This document shows, piece after piece, positions 33,455 through 43,193 of a stretch of DNA of 64,000 bases (within the stretch, counting starts at the first letter, position 1; each line of letters starts with the position of its first letter). Origin of the DNA: Bacteroidales bacterium (lineage in GTDB: Bacteria > Bacteroidota > Bacteroidia > Bacteroidales > UBA932); NCBI GenBank assembly GCA_017477245.1, contig JAFUWY010000039.1, forward strand, positions 1 through 64,000. Direction: 5' to 3'. Below the pieces are notes generated by a model. The model made no database searches, was not told where the DNA came from, and worked only from the letters and a program-made list of their open reading frames with translations. Made by a program: the position numbers and the translations under genes.

Positions 33455-36379
33455 TCAACGGGATTCCGGCAACAGGCCCAGGACCGATTCGACCGGGAGT
33501 TCGGCCGACGGGGCAAATGCGTCGCTGCGCATATAGTCCAGCAGGCTGCGGAGCAATTGCAGCGAGGCGGGCCTGGAGGCCATCTCCCGATGGAAATCAA
33601 TGCCGCTGACCAACAGCGAGCCGCCTCCGACCTTCGCCTCCACGAGCAGGGCGAGCGGGCGGTTGTTGTACCAGTCGTCAATTACCCGCACAAGGGGCTG
33701 CACGTCGGCCCGGGCGACAGGCGGCACGGGACCGTAGGCGCTCCGCGCCCAGGCTGCAGTGACAGGCGTATGGCTGGAGGGCACGACGGGGCCTTTCCCA
33801 TAAGCTGCCCGGAAAGCCGCAGCGGCCGCTTCGTCCTCCGCTGCCAGCACGTCCAGCCGGATGGCACTCGCGTGCATCACCGGATCATGCCACTGGTAAT
33901 TGCTGTGGTATTCGGTCGGGAAGCCTGACAGCGCCGGATGCTCCGGGTCACAGAGGATGCCCAGCGTGTGCGGCGCCTGACCGTTGGTGAACGAAGCGTT
34001 CCAGAAGATGGAGGAGAAACCCAGGGCGATGTCGCCGCCCGCGGCCGGTGCGAGGGTGCCCTGACGGATCGAGAGCAGCACCTTGCCACCTGCAGCGAGT
34101 GTACGGAGCGCCTTTGTGTCCAGTTTGTCCGTTAGTAGAACATCGCGCGTATTTACCTGTTTCTCAGTCGGAAATACCCAGATATCCCAGCTGTTGGCAA
34201 AGTCGCCCACCGCCACTTCGAAGCGCAACTGCTCCGGTCCGGCGATGTCCGCCAGCGGGAAGTTCACTTCGCCTAGCGGGAGGGGATGTCCCAGCGGCAG
34301 GGCGACGGCGGGGAGCACCCCTTCGCGCACGGTTTCCCCGCCACGCAGCAGGCGCCAATGCACCTCCGCCGCGTCCATGGGCTGCCAGAAATTGGCCGCC
34401 TGAAGCTCCGCGCGGAAGGTCTCGCTGCTGGTATAGACCAGTTTCTGCATCCGCGCCAGCGGCACCAGAGGGCTGTTGAACGGCAGGTAGTCCTCCGGTG
34501 AAGCATAGCCCTTCTCGCCGTAGAAGACATCCAGCGCCCCAGTCAGGGCCGAGCCCTGGCCCGGGAAATCGATCAGGCTCAGCAGTTGGAAGCCCTGCAC
34601 CCCAGGGGTGCGCAGTTCCGCCTCGATGTCTGCCTTGTAGCAGAGGTTCTGGAGCTTGCCGGAGGCGAGCGTAAACTGCTCAGCCAGTTCCCCCATCCCG
34701 TGTTGCTGCAGGGTCTCCTGGAAAATTTCGAAGTTGCGCGGCTTCAGGGGTCCTGTATATTTCGCCATCTCGGCAAAATTGGGATACGCGCACCACTGCC
34801 CGATCTCGTGGGCGATGATCGGTTTCCCGTATTGCTTCGACACATAGTCGGTCCAGTCATAGTCGGTGGCAGGTTCGCAGGCATTGAGCACGCTGGTCAG
34901 ATTCGCCTCCCAGGCTTGGATGCGGGGCCCGCCGTCGTTGAGGTATCCGTTGACCGGCAGGTTGGGCCAGTTGGCCCCGGCCGTGAAGAGGATGCCCGGC
35001 TCTCGCTCCTGCCAGTACGGGACCCATTTTGTCAGGTACTCCTTGTGACGGTCGCCGTGCGGCTCATTGCCATGGGCCATCAGGCAAAAGGACGGATGGT
35101 TGGCGTAGTGGTCCAGGATCCGTCCCGTCTCGTCGTAGATCCACTGATCGATGGGTTTGCCGTCTCCGATATAGGCCCAGACCGAAGCCTCGATCTGGAA
35201 ATACATGCCCAGCTCATCCGCCGCTTCGAAGGCAGCCTCGGGCGGACACCAGGAATGAAAACGGATATGATTGATCCCGAAGGACTTGCAGACTTGCAGA
35301 TTGTGCAACCAGGTCTCCTTGTCGAAGGGCGCGAAGCCCGTCAGCGGATAAGCGGCGCAATCTACCGTACCGCGCAGAAAGGCCGGGTGGCCGTTCAGGT
35401 ACAGCTCGCGCCCGCGGGCTTCCCAGCTGCGGCAGCCAAAGCGGATCTCCCGCCGGTCTGCCCCGCGTCCGGACAGTTCCAGCGCCACGCTGACGGTATA
35501 TAGGTTGGGATGGAACTCGTCCCAGGCCTCGACCTCCAGGGGAAGCGGAATCTCCAGGGAGGCTTCCGGCCCGGACACGGTCACTTCCTCACGCCGTCCC
35601 AGCAGGGTCGCCGTCAGTTTCGCCCCCTCCGGGACGGAACCTGTCACTGCAGCGCTCACCCGCAGGATGCCGGCTTCCAGGTCGGGCCTGACCCGGATGC
35701 GCTCCAGGTGCGTGCACTCCCGCGCCGTCAGCGTCATCGCGCCGGCGACGCCGTTCCAGTTGCCCTGGGTATGGTCGGAGACGCTGTGGGCGCTGTCACC
35801 CGGATCCAGGTCCGGTTGCACACGGTTGTCCACACGCAGGGTCAAGGTATGCCGCCCCGGGGTCAGGAAGGCCGACAGGTCAAAGACGTCAGGGGCGCTG
35901 AGTGTATTTTGCATTCCGGCATACTGTCCGTCCACCCAAACCTTGCACTCCCAGTGAGCCCGCTCGAAGGACATCTCAACGGACTTGCCCGCCCAGCCGG
36001 AAGGGATCTCCACTTCGCGCTGGTACCAGGCCGGGCCGACATAATACGTCTCGGGCTGCAGGAAGAAGGGAACCTTGATGTTGCCCGGCTCGCGGTAAGG
36101 GGCATAGAGCGGCGCCTTGAAATAGACGGAATCCCAGATTCCGGCGGTCCATTTCGTATCCAGCGTCACAGGGTCACCCTTGCCGTTCGTGAGCATGGAC
36201 CCGGGCAGCGTAACGTTGTCCCCATCAATGCGGGAAGCATACCAATGCTGTGTCTCGCCGGCATCTTCCCGGTCAATGGCAAACCGCCAGGTCCCGCCCA
36301 GCGGGAGGGACTCGGGAGAGGAGCAGGCGGACAACAGCACCAGCGTACCCGCTGCCAGAAGAAAACGCAATCCTTTCAT
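33455..36379 (-). CDS. GH2 glycosidase, lipoprotein
   Basis: This 974-residue enzyme starts at the ATG at 36379, giving the lipoprotein signal MKGLRFLLAAGTLVLLSAC; longer in-frame starts run into the GH35 gene. The jelly roll (GPAWYQREVEIP, ECKVWVDGQYAG) and barrel follow the GH2 plan. The acid/base is Glu439 in HGNEPHG and the nucleophile is Glu525 in IIAHEIGQW. A long C-terminal region (about residues 640-974) has no domain I can name but includes a segment like a glutamine-amidotransferase-type fold (GPVVPSSHTPV, LLVSGIDFH). It starts 8 bp after GH35. The sugar specificity is unknown. Confidence 0.88.
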   Translation of the reverse strand: MKGLRFLLAAGTLVLLSACSSPESLPLGGTWRFAIDREDAGETQHWYASRIDGDNVTLPGSMLTNGKGDPVTLDTKWTAGIWDSVYFKAPLYAPYREPGNIKVPFFLQPETYYVGPAWYQREVEIPSGWAGKSVEMSFERAHWECKVWVDGQYAGMQNTLSAPDVFDLSAFLTPGRHTLTLRVDNRVQPDLDPGDSAHSVSDHTQGNWNGVAGAMTLTARECTHLERIRVRPDLEAGILRVSAAVTGSVPEGAKLTATLLGRREEVTVSGPEASLEIPLPLEVEAWDEFHPNLYTVSVALELSGRGADRREIRFGCRSWEARGRELYLNGHPAFLRGTVDCAAYPLTGFAPFDKETWLHNLQVCKSFGINHIRFHSWCPPEAAFEAADELGMYFQIEASVWAYIGDGKPIDQWIYDETGRILDHYANHPSFCLMAHGNEPHGDRHKEYLTKWVPYWQEREPGILFTAGANWPNLPVNGYLNDGGPRIQAWEANLTSVLNACEPATDYDWTDYVSKQYGKPIIAHEIGQWCAYPNFAEMAKYTGPLKPRNFEIFQETLQQHGMGELAEQFTLASGKLQNLCYKADIEAELRTPGVQGFQLLSLIDFPGQGSALTGALDVFYGEKGYASPEDYLPFNSPLVPLARMQKLVYTSSETFRAELQAANFWQPMDAAEVHWRLLRGGETVREGVLPAVALPLGHPLPLGEVNFPLADIAGPEQLRFEVAVGDFANSWDIWVFPTEKQVNTRDVLLTDKLDTKALRTLAAGGKVLLSIRQGTLAPAAGGDIALGFSSIFWNASFTNGQAPHTLGILCDPEHPALSGFPTEYHSNYQWHDPVMHASAIRLDVLAAEDEAAAAAFRAAYGKGPVVPSSHTPVTAAWARSAYGPVPPVARADVQPLVRVIDDWYNNRPLALLVEAKVGGGSLLVSGIDFHREMASRPASLQLLRSLLDYMRSDAFAPSAELPVESVLGLLPESR

Positions 36380-36387
36380 ATCCGGGC

Positions 36388-38463
36388 TTATAATGGTTTC
36401 GGGGTCACGGTGATGCTCAGGACTTCCTCGCCCGGAGCCGTATCGGCTTCGCGGGGGAAGTAGACGGGCATGCCCTTCTGCAGCGGCAGGATGCGGAGTT
36501 CCAGTTCGGTCACATCGGCGGGCAGCCGCCACAGGCCCATGAGGAAAGGCCGGCCGTTATAGAAGTTGTCGCCGATGAGTTTGCCTCCGGCGTAGAGCCG
36601 GGCCACATCGCCGCGATAGCGAATCTGCATGAGCGACTGGCGCGCCACGGCATCGTCCGGCAAGGGAATACGATACACGGCGGCTGCATCGAAGTCTGCG
36701 TCCACCGGTTCTTCAGCCGCTCCGGCGATGCCGATGGTGATGGTGCGGGGAGCGCCCGCCTCCCGGAGTTTGCTGCAGGAAATGGTCTGCAGGACGCGGT
36801 CCGCGTCCGTCTCCACCCGGTCCAGGAACAGGCGTTCCGCCTGCGCGGTGGTGATGAGATAGAGGCTGACTCCGCCCAGGGTGGCGAACGGCTGATCCAG
36901 GCTGGTCTGCTTCACGGTCCGGACCTTGCCGTCCCAGCAGAACTCGGCTGGAATGCCCGCCTTCTGCTCGAACCACATCTTCCCGTCCCGCCACGCGACG
37001 GGCTGGGCGGTCGCATACGTGAGCGTAGCATCACCCACGGACAGATTGACGGGGAAGAGGGTCATCATCCCGGCAGGGACCGTCATGGGCTTGCGGGGGA
37101 ACTTCACGCCGCACGCCTCGAAACGCACCTTTTTCTTGGCCGTCAGGCCGGCAAAGCGCTCATAGTTGTTGACAAAGACAAAGGCGCTCCTGCCGTCGGC
37201 CGTGCGGTAGCTCCAGCGCAGATACGTGTCATCATACTGCCTGGTAGCCCGGTCCGCACAGGGGAAATACGCCTCCATCGGCGCCAGCTGCTCCCCAAAA
37301 TCCTGCATGAAAAGGTGCAGCGGCCGCAGCCCGTAGTAATGGGGACCCCGCTGGCCGAATTCGCCGAGCGGAGCCTGGAAGTCGTAGGTCTTGACGGGCA
37401 GGTCGTTATAATTGGTGTAAGCCGTGCGCTGCTCCTCGTTCAGATTTGTCAGATGGCCGTCGGGATTGGTGCCTCCGTGGTACATGTAGTAGCCCAGCAG
37501 GTTCGAGCCGCTGCCCAGTTTCACCAGGGCCATGGAGTAGGCATCTTCCGGGTAGAGATAAACCCGGCGGCTGTAGGAGGTCATCATCCCGCCGCCCAGC
37601 TCACAAGTGAAATAGGGGTAGCCTTTGACGCCTTCACCTTGTTCCCGGCCGTCAGCGTAAGAGAGCTGCTCCGAACCGATGGCCCCCGAGGTGGGCGAAG
37701 AAGTGAAGTGGAAAGCCCGCCAGTATGTACCCGTGCCTTCTGTAATCTCCCGGTCCCAGAACCCGTCGGCATAGTCGCCGAAAAGCGGCAGCAGTTCACC
37801 ATAGGGTACGGGCTTGGTCAAGCCCGGCCAGCCCGTACGGGTGTAGAACGGCAGGTCGAATCCGATGCGTTCGGCTATCTGCTTCAGCGCCATCAGGTAG
37901 GCCCCGTCACCGCCGAATTCGTTATCGAACTGCGTGGCCATCACGGGGCCGCCGTCTTTCCATTGCAAGCCTTGTATCTGGGTGAAAATCTGGCGGTAAA
38001 GCACTTCCACATAGCCCAGGAACTGCGGGTCCAGGCTGCGCAGTCTGCAGCCGCTCTCGACCGCCCAGTCGGGGATGCCGCCGCCCCGGACTTCACCGTG
38101 GCAGAAGGGACCGATACGCAGGCAGACGGGCAGTCCCTCCGCCTTGCACAATTCAATGAACCGGCGCAGGTTGCGCTGTCCGCTCCAGTCGAAAATGCCC
38201 TGCTGCTCTTCGACATGATTCCAGAAGACGTATGTCGCGATGACGGTCACGCCGCCTTCCTTCATCTTGTGGATCTCGTTTGCCCATTCCGCTTCCGGAA
38301 TGCGCGAATAGTGGACTTCGCCCATCACGGGGACGACACGACGACCGTCGAACATCAGGCTGTGTCTGTCCCAGGTTACTTCGGGCGATTGGGCATAGGT
38401 CCCGGGAACCGTCCAGGGAAATGCAAGCAGAAACGCTGCCAGCAGGAAATAGGTTGTTTTCAC
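36388..38463 (-). CDS. GH35 beta-galactosidase, exported
   Basis: A 691-residue enzyme that appears to use GTG as start (38463), since the signal peptide MKTTYFLLAAFLLAFPW follows at once and no better ATG exists. GH35 signatures are GEVHYSRIPEAEW and CLRIGPFCHGEVRGGGIPDW. The acid/base is Glu182 in QFDNEFG and the nucleophile is probably Glu288 in FTCELGGG. C-terminal jelly-roll segments (RYRGDVARLYAGGKLIGDNF, MGLWRLPADV) complete the family plan. GH35 removes terminal beta-galactose from galactans, arabinogalactan or glycoproteins. It precedes GH2 by 8 bp. Confidence 0.9.
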   Translation of the reverse strand: MKTTYFLLAAFLLAFPWTVPGTYAQSPEVTWDRHSLMFDGRRVVPVMGEVHYSRIPEAEWANEIHKMKEGGVTVIATYVFWNHVEEQQGIFDWSGQRNLRRFIELCKAEGLPVCLRIGPFCHGEVRGGGIPDWAVESGCRLRSLDPQFLGYVEVLYRQIFTQIQGLQWKDGGPVMATQFDNEFGGDGAYLMALKQIAERIGFDLPFYTRTGWPGLTKPVPYGELLPLFGDYADGFWDREITEGTGTYWRAFHFTSSPTSGAIGSEQLSYADGREQGEGVKGYPYFTCELGGGMMTSYSRRVYLYPEDAYSMALVKLGSGSNLLGYYMYHGGTNPDGHLTNLNEEQRTAYTNYNDLPVKTYDFQAPLGEFGQRGPHYYGLRPLHLFMQDFGEQLAPMEAYFPCADRATRQYDDTYLRWSYRTADGRSAFVFVNNYERFAGLTAKKKVRFEACGVKFPRKPMTVPAGMMTLFPVNLSVGDATLTYATAQPVAWRDGKMWFEQKAGIPAEFCWDGKVRTVKQTSLDQPFATLGGVSLYLITTAQAERLFLDRVETDADRVLQTISCSKLREAGAPRTITIGIAGAAEEPVDADFDAAAVYRIPLPDDAVARQSLMQIRYRGDVARLYAGGKLIGDNFYNGRPFLMGLWRLPADVTELELRILPLQKGMPVYFPREADTAPGEEVLSITVTPKPL

Positions 38464-38469
38464 AATTAT

Positions 38470-38523
38470 CTGATTATCAGTTTATTATTATTTTTGCCCC
38501 AGGGATAATTCCCCAGGGCAAAA
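38470..38523. repeat. two inverted repeats in the gap upstream of GH35
   Basis: CTGATTATCAG at 38470-38480 is a perfect 11-bp palindrome lying 6 bp before the GH35 start codon. TTTTGCCC (38492-38499) and GGGCAAAA (38516-38523) form an 8-bp stem. The second could weakly terminate the DUF5107-TPR transcript, but no T tract follows. The first could be an operator. Both roles are inference. Confidence 0.4.
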
Positions 38524-38540
38524 TTGCAATAAATTGTATG

Positions 38541-41500
38541 TCAATTCTTTGCAGAAACGCAGGCCGCCAGGCCTTCGCGCCCCAGGCGGGCCATCAGGTC
38601 ACAGTGGGCGACGTTGCGCTGCTTCAGGTCTTCGTCCCAGATGGCGAGGTCGGGCAGGGACACGGCGAAGTAGTCCATCACCACCTCGTCGTCGCGGTGC
38701 GCCTCGCCGTAGTCGAGCAGCATCCGGAACTTGGCTTCCGCCTCGGCGGTGCGGCCAAGGGCCGCCAGCGCGAGGCCCTGGTAGTAGATCTTCTCGGGCT
38801 TGGCGTCGTTGTAGTAGAGCGCCGGGACGGGCTTGAGGTCGCCTTTCGCGGCCTGCTCCCAGCAGGCGCGGGCCTTGTCCGGCTGCCCGGCTCCCTGCCA
38901 CGCACAGCCGAGGTAGTAGTAGAAGTCCTGCTCCTGGGCGCCGTAGAGCTTGCCTTCGCCGAGGTGCTCCGGGTAGATGAGGCATTCTTCCAGCAGCGCG
39001 ACGGCTTCCGCCCAGCGGCCCGCCGCCATCGCCTGCTTCGCCAGCTCGACCCGGCAACGCTGGTACTGGGCCGGGACCTTGCCTTCGCCGCCTTCCCAGG
39101 GGTGGAAGCGGTGGGCGTCGAGTTTCTCTTTCGCCTCGGTATAACGGCCGAGATCGTTAAGCAGCGTGATTTCCTCGAGCACGAGGTCGTCACGGGACTC
39201 CACCTGGGCGCGATGCGCCTGCAGGCGGTCGAGGCGCTCCTGCGCAGGGCTGCCGAGTTTCTTGTGGAGCTGGTCCAGCTCCATCAGGATGCGGGCGTCG
39301 GTCTCGTCGAGGGCGTAGGCGCGTTCCATGGCCGCCAGGGCGCCGGGGGCGTCGTGGCGCTTGTTGTAGCGTACGAGCGCGAGGCAGCGCCAGGCGCCCG
39401 GGAAGTCCGGATCCGCCGCCACAGCCTGCTCCCAACACCGTTCCGCCAGGTCGTACTGCCGCTTGTCGTACCAGAGGTTGCCGAGCAGCCACGCCGCCCG
39501 CGCATCGCCCGGGTCCGCCGCCCCCAGCACCTCGATCGCCTCCAAGCGATTCGGAAAGCAGATTCCATTCTGCGGACCCGAGCCGCCGCGGAGCGGAGCG
39601 GCGGAACAATAATAATTCCAATAATATACAGACATTTCACTGAGCGCACCCAGCTCCGCACCGAACGCCCAGAGCGCATCCGCCTCGTCATACAGCCCGG
39701 CGGCGCAGAAGTCGAGCGCGATCTCGTCGTAATTCTCGCTCGCGCCGCGCATCAGCTCCGCAAAAGCGTCCTTCCCCTCCCCCGTGACCAGGCACTTCAC
39801 CCACAGGCAGCCGAAATTGAACTTGTCGATCGCCGTCGACTCGGCGACCAGCGCGAGCGCCTCGTCCGTACGGCCCAGGCGCCGCAGCACGGCGGCCTTG
39901 AGGGCTCGCACCTGGTGGTTGTGCCAGCCCCGCCACAAGGCATGGTCCAGCTCGCCGAGCGCATCCGCCCAGCGCCCCTCGAGGCAGCTGATCCGCGCGC
40001 AGGCCAGATAGGCCGGCTCCTGCCAGGCCGCGTTCCAGGCCGCCTTGCAGAACCAGTCATACGCCTCGGACAGCCGCCCCTGGTAGCGCAGGCAGAGCGC
40101 CAGATTGTAGAGCGGCTCGCCGTCATAAGGGTTGAGGTTGCGCTTCTGCAACACTTTCACGGCCGTACGGAGATACGGCTCCGCCAAATCGAAGCGGCCG
40201 CGGCGCAGGTACCACAGGCCCAGGGCGTTGTTATTGCGCACATCCTGCGGGTCGCGGCGCAGCGCCTCCTCATAGTAGTCCTTTGCACTCCAGGTCGCGT
40301 GGCGGTACTGCTCCAGGTGCAGGCCCGTCAGGTACAACTGCTCGCAGGTCGCGATCTCTTCCGGGCGCAGCGCCGCCTCGGCTGCCGGCGGGATCTCGTT
40401 GTCGGCCGGTTCCGGATGCCAGCTCAGCGGCCCGGCCTGCAGCGTCAGCTGCGCATAAGGCACGCCGCCCGTCGGCACCGTCTCATCAAAGACCTGCTCC
40501 GGCCCCATAGCCATCCGGCGCTCGAAAAGCACGGCCCCGTCCGGACCCGTCAGGGCAATGCGCAGGTCCTGCCGCGAGGTCACGAACACGCGGATCCGCG
40601 CGGCGTCCTCCCCGGCGGGATCGAGATTGAGCACGACATCCCTGGAAGCGTTCTTCACGACACCGAGCTCCCGGTACGGGAAGAAATACTGCACGAAAGA
40701 TTTCTCCTCACCCGGCATCAGCCAGCTGAAGTCGGGCTGGTTCTCCGTATAGACGCCCGCCATCAGTTCGATGTACGGGCCGTCCTCGTCCGTGAGGTTG
40801 CGGTCCCAGGCCCGGCCGAAATCGCCGTTGCCCCAGGTCCACTGCTTCTTGCCCGGCGCGAAGCGATGGTCCGCGACGTGCAGCATGCCGCCGTGCGTGT
40901 CGTTCTCATAGCCGCCCTCGAAGTCATACTTCGACTTGGCGACCATGTAGGAGGTCGGCACGTAGATGTTCTTGTAGTTGGAGATGTCCACCCCAGCACT
41001 GTAGTCCATCTTGTAGTAGACTCCCGTGGCGATCGGAAACGTGCTGACCGCCCGCTTGCCGTGGTCGAAGACGGCATTGACATCCGGAGGGAAGACGCTC
41101 TGGTAAGCGTCATTCACCTTGACGGCAGGGTTGGCCCACCACAGGAAGGTCTGGGGCAGCTCGGACCGGTTGGACAGGACGCCCCGGATCTCCAGATACG
41201 CACAGCCGGGCCGCAGCGTGAAGCCCGCCTGGGCGCGCTGGTGGAACATCCGTTCCATCTCGTTGCACCACACGGTGACGCTCCCGTCGGGATGCTCCTC
41301 AATGGTGCAGTCCACGGGCATGAAGGTGCTCGGGCGGTGGTGCTGCGGCCAGTTGAACTCGATGCCGCCGCTGATCCATGGGCCCGCCAGGCCCACGAGC
41401 GCAGGCTTGATCACCTGGTTATAATAGATGAAATGCCGCTGTGCGATCTTGTCGTACGCCATCTGCACGCGCCCGCCCAACTCCGGCAGGATCATCACCT

Positions 41501-41699
41501 TGATATACTCATTCTCCAGCCAGACGGCACGGTACTCCTTGTCGTGCTTCTCGTCCGAGATGGACTCGATCACGGGATACGGATACACCACGCCGCTGCT
41601 GCCCTGGTAGACACGTTTCTCCAGGAAAATCGGATTCTTCTCCGGCGCACCCGCCTCATAGGTCGGGATGACGACCGTCTCTCTCCAAGCCTTGACCAT
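38541..41699 (-). CDS. DUF5107-TPR protein, cytoplasmic
   Basis: A 1052-residue protein with no signal peptide, starting MVKAWRETVVIP at 41699. The N-terminal 350 residues match the DUF5107 pattern (ILPELGGRVQMAYDK, WISGGIEFNWPQHHRPSTFMP), which resembles aldose-epimerase-like beta-sandwiches. TPR repeats fill most of the rest (NNNALGLWYLRRGRFDLAEPYL, ARAAWLLGNLWYDKRQYDLAERCWEQA). It follows the MFS sugar porter by 7 bp, a pairing that suggests work on an imported sugar or oligosaccharide in the cytoplasm. A carbohydrate-binding or hydrolytic role is inferred; no catalytic pair can be assigned. Confidence 0.85.
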   Translation of the reverse strand: MVKAWRETVVIPTYEAGAPEKNPIFLEKRVYQGSSGVVYPYPVIESISDEKHDKEYRAVWLENEYIKVMILPELGGRVQMAYDKIAQRHFIYYNQVIKPALVGLAGPWISGGIEFNWPQHHRPSTFMPVDCTIEEHPDGSVTVWCNEMERMFHQRAQAGFTLRPGCAYLEIRGVLSNRSELPQTFLWWANPAVKVNDAYQSVFPPDVNAVFDHGKRAVSTFPIATGVYYKMDYSAGVDISNYKNIYVPTSYMVAKSKYDFEGGYENDTHGGMLHVADHRFAPGKKQWTWGNGDFGRAWDRNLTDEDGPYIELMAGVYTENQPDFSWLMPGEEKSFVQYFFPYRELGVVKNASRDVVLNLDPAGEDAARIRVFVTSRQDLRIALTGPDGAVLFERRMAMGPEQVFDETVPTGGVPYAQLTLQAGPLSWHPEPADNEIPPAAEAALRPEEIATCEQLYLTGLHLEQYRHATWSAKDYYEEALRRDPQDVRNNNALGLWYLRRGRFDLAEPYLRTAVKVLQKRNLNPYDGEPLYNLALCLRYQGRLSEAYDWFCKAAWNAAWQEPAYLACARISCLEGRWADALGELDHALWRGWHNHQVRALKAAVLRRLGRTDEALALVAESTAIDKFNFGCLWVKCLVTGEGKDAFAELMRGASENYDEIALDFCAAGLYDEADALWAFGAELGALSEMSVYYWNYYCSAAPLRGGSGPQNGICFPNRLEAIEVLGAADPGDARAAWLLGNLWYDKRQYDLAERCWEQAVAADPDFPGAWRCLALVRYNKRHDAPGALAAMERAYALDETDARILMELDQLHKKLGSPAQERLDRLQAHRAQVESRDDLVLEEITLLNDLGRYTEAKEKLDAHRFHPWEGGEGKVPAQYQRCRVELAKQAMAAGRWAEAVALLEECLIYPEHLGEGKLYGAQEQDFYYYLGCAWQGAGQPDKARACWEQAAKGDLKPVPALYYNDAKPEKIYYQGLALAALGRTAEAEAKFRMLLDYGEAHRDDEVVMDYFAVSLPDLAIWDEDLKQRNVAHCDLMARLGREGLAACVSAKN

Positions 41700-41706
41700 A
41701 TCGTTA

Positions 41707-43077
41707 TTACAGTTCGTTTTCAAGTTGTTCGAGGCTCTTGCCCTTGGTCTCCGGGCAGGCCTTGAGGAAATACAGGAAGCCGCACAGGCAGATGGCGGCA
41801 TAGATCAGGAAGCTCCCGCTGCAGCCCAGCGCGGCGTTCATGGACGGGAAGGCGAAGGTCAGCGTGCAGCTGCCCACCCACAGGGCGAAGGTGCAGACCG
41901 CCATCGCGATGCCACGCACGCGGTTGGGGAAGATCTCCGACAGGAGCACCCAGGTCACGGGCGCGAGCGTCAGCGCATAGCAGGCGATGGCCGCCACGGT
42001 CAGGGCCACCATCACGATGCCCGTCACGCCCGCACGGAAGCACAAGCCCAGCACCAGGTAGATCAGCGCCAGCCCGCCCGAGCCCAGCAGCATCAGGCTG
42101 CGCCGGCCCCAGCGGTCCACGACCTGCAGGGCCAGGATGGTGAAGACCACGTTCGCCACGCCCGTGACGATAATGTTCATGAAAGCCTCGCTCACGGTAT
42201 AGCCCGCTCCGGCGAAGACATCCTGCGCGTAGATGAAGATCACGTTGGTGCCGCACCACTGCTGGAACACGGCGATGAAGATGCCGAGGAACAAGATGCG
42301 CGCATAGCGCTTGCGGAAGAGCTCCTTCAGGCCGGCCCGCTCGGCCGGCGCATCCGCCACGGAGGCGGCGATGGCCGCGAGCTCCGACTCCGCATAGGCG
42401 CTCCCGCCCACACGCGAAAGCACCGACAGGGCCTGCTCCCGGCGGCCGTTCAGGGCCGTCCAGCGCGGGCTCTCCGGGATGAAGAACGACAGGATGAGGA
42501 AGGCCGCCGCCGGCACGGTCTCGGCCCAGAACATCCAGCGCCAACCCATCTCGATGTTCCAGGGGTCGATCTGGCCGCCGATGTCCGGCCGGGCGATCGC
42601 CCAGTTGGCGATCTGCGCCGCCAGGATGCCCAGCACGATGGTCATCTGATTGAGGCTCACCAGCCGTCCGCGCACATCCGAAGGAGACACCTCGGCAATG
42701 TACATCGGCGAGATGGCCGATGCCAGGCCGATGCCCACACCGCCCACCAGCCGGGCGATGCAGAAGAGCCAGAAGTCATTGAAGAGGCCCGTGGCGATGG
42801 CGCTCACGGTAAACAGGACCGCCGCCAGGATCAGCAGCGGCTTGCGCCCGTAGCGGTCCGCCAGCGCCCCGGCGGTCAGCGCGCCCGCCATGCAGCCCAC
42901 CAGGGCCGCACTCGTGGCGATGCCCTGCAGGACCGGGCTGCCGCCCAGGCCGAAGAACTGTTCATAAAACTTGACAGCCCCGCCGATCACGACCCAGTCG
43001 TAACCGAACAGCAGCCCGCCCATCGCGGACACGAGGCAGATGAAATAGATGAAACCTTTGTTGTAAGAACCAGACAT
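41707..43077 (-). CDS. MFS sugar porter family transporter
   Basis: A 456-residue inner-membrane symporter with about 12 hydrophobic segments. Sugar-porter signatures are GGLLFGYDWVVIGG, DRYGRKP, RLVGGVGIGLASAISPMYIAEVSP, RGRLVSLNQ, PESPRW and DRWGRRS. It resembles XylE-type proton-coupled monosaccharide importers. It is the first gene of an operon with the DUF5107-TPR protein and has a -7 box 16 bp upstream. It probably takes up galactose, arabinose or another sugar released by the surrounding glycosidases; which sugar cannot be read from the sequence. Confidence 0.93.
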   Translation of the reverse strand: MSGSYNKGFIYFICLVSAMGGLLFGYDWVVIGGAVKFYEQFFGLGGSPVLQGIATSAALVGCMAGALTAGALADRYGRKPLLILAAVLFTVSAIATGLFNDFWLFCIARLVGGVGIGLASAISPMYIAEVSPSDVRGRLVSLNQMTIVLGILAAQIANWAIARPDIGGQIDPWNIEMGWRWMFWAETVPAAAFLILSFFIPESPRWTALNGRREQALSVLSRVGGSAYAESELAAIAASVADAPAERAGLKELFRKRYARILFLGIFIAVFQQWCGTNVIFIYAQDVFAGAGYTVSEAFMNIIVTGVANVVFTILALQVVDRWGRRSLMLLGSGGLALIYLVLGLCFRAGVTGIVMVALTVAAIACYALTLAPVTWVLLSEIFPNRVRGIAMAVCTFALWVGSCTLTFAFPSMNAALGCSGSFLIYAAICLCGFLYFLKACPETKGKSLEQLENEL

Positions 43078-43093
43078 AGTGCTTGATTTTGTG

Positions 43094-43101
43094 CAAAGTT
43101 A
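43094..43101 (-). promoter_or_regulatory. -7 box for the MFS porter operon
   Basis: The minus strand reads TAACTTTG, matching TAnnTTTG, 16 bp before the start codon at 43077. Confidence 0.5.
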
Positions 43102-43168
43102 CTGTCTTTACACCCGGGAAAGAATAGAAAATGTAAATAAAAAGATGGACAAAATCATTAGTTATTGC

Positions 43169-43176
43169 TATCTTTA
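43169..43176 (+). promoter_or_regulatory. possible -7 box for the Fic gene
   Basis: TATCTTTA differs from TAnnTTTG only in the last base and ends 17 bp before the ATG at 43194. No convincing -33 element is visible. Confidence 0.35.
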
Positions 43177-43193
43177 CGGAAAAGAATCAACTT

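Noticed and set aside
38280-41765. Long plus-strand open frame opposite the DUF5107-TPR gene
   Set aside because: Same reason: an antisense shadow with no start context or recognisable domain.
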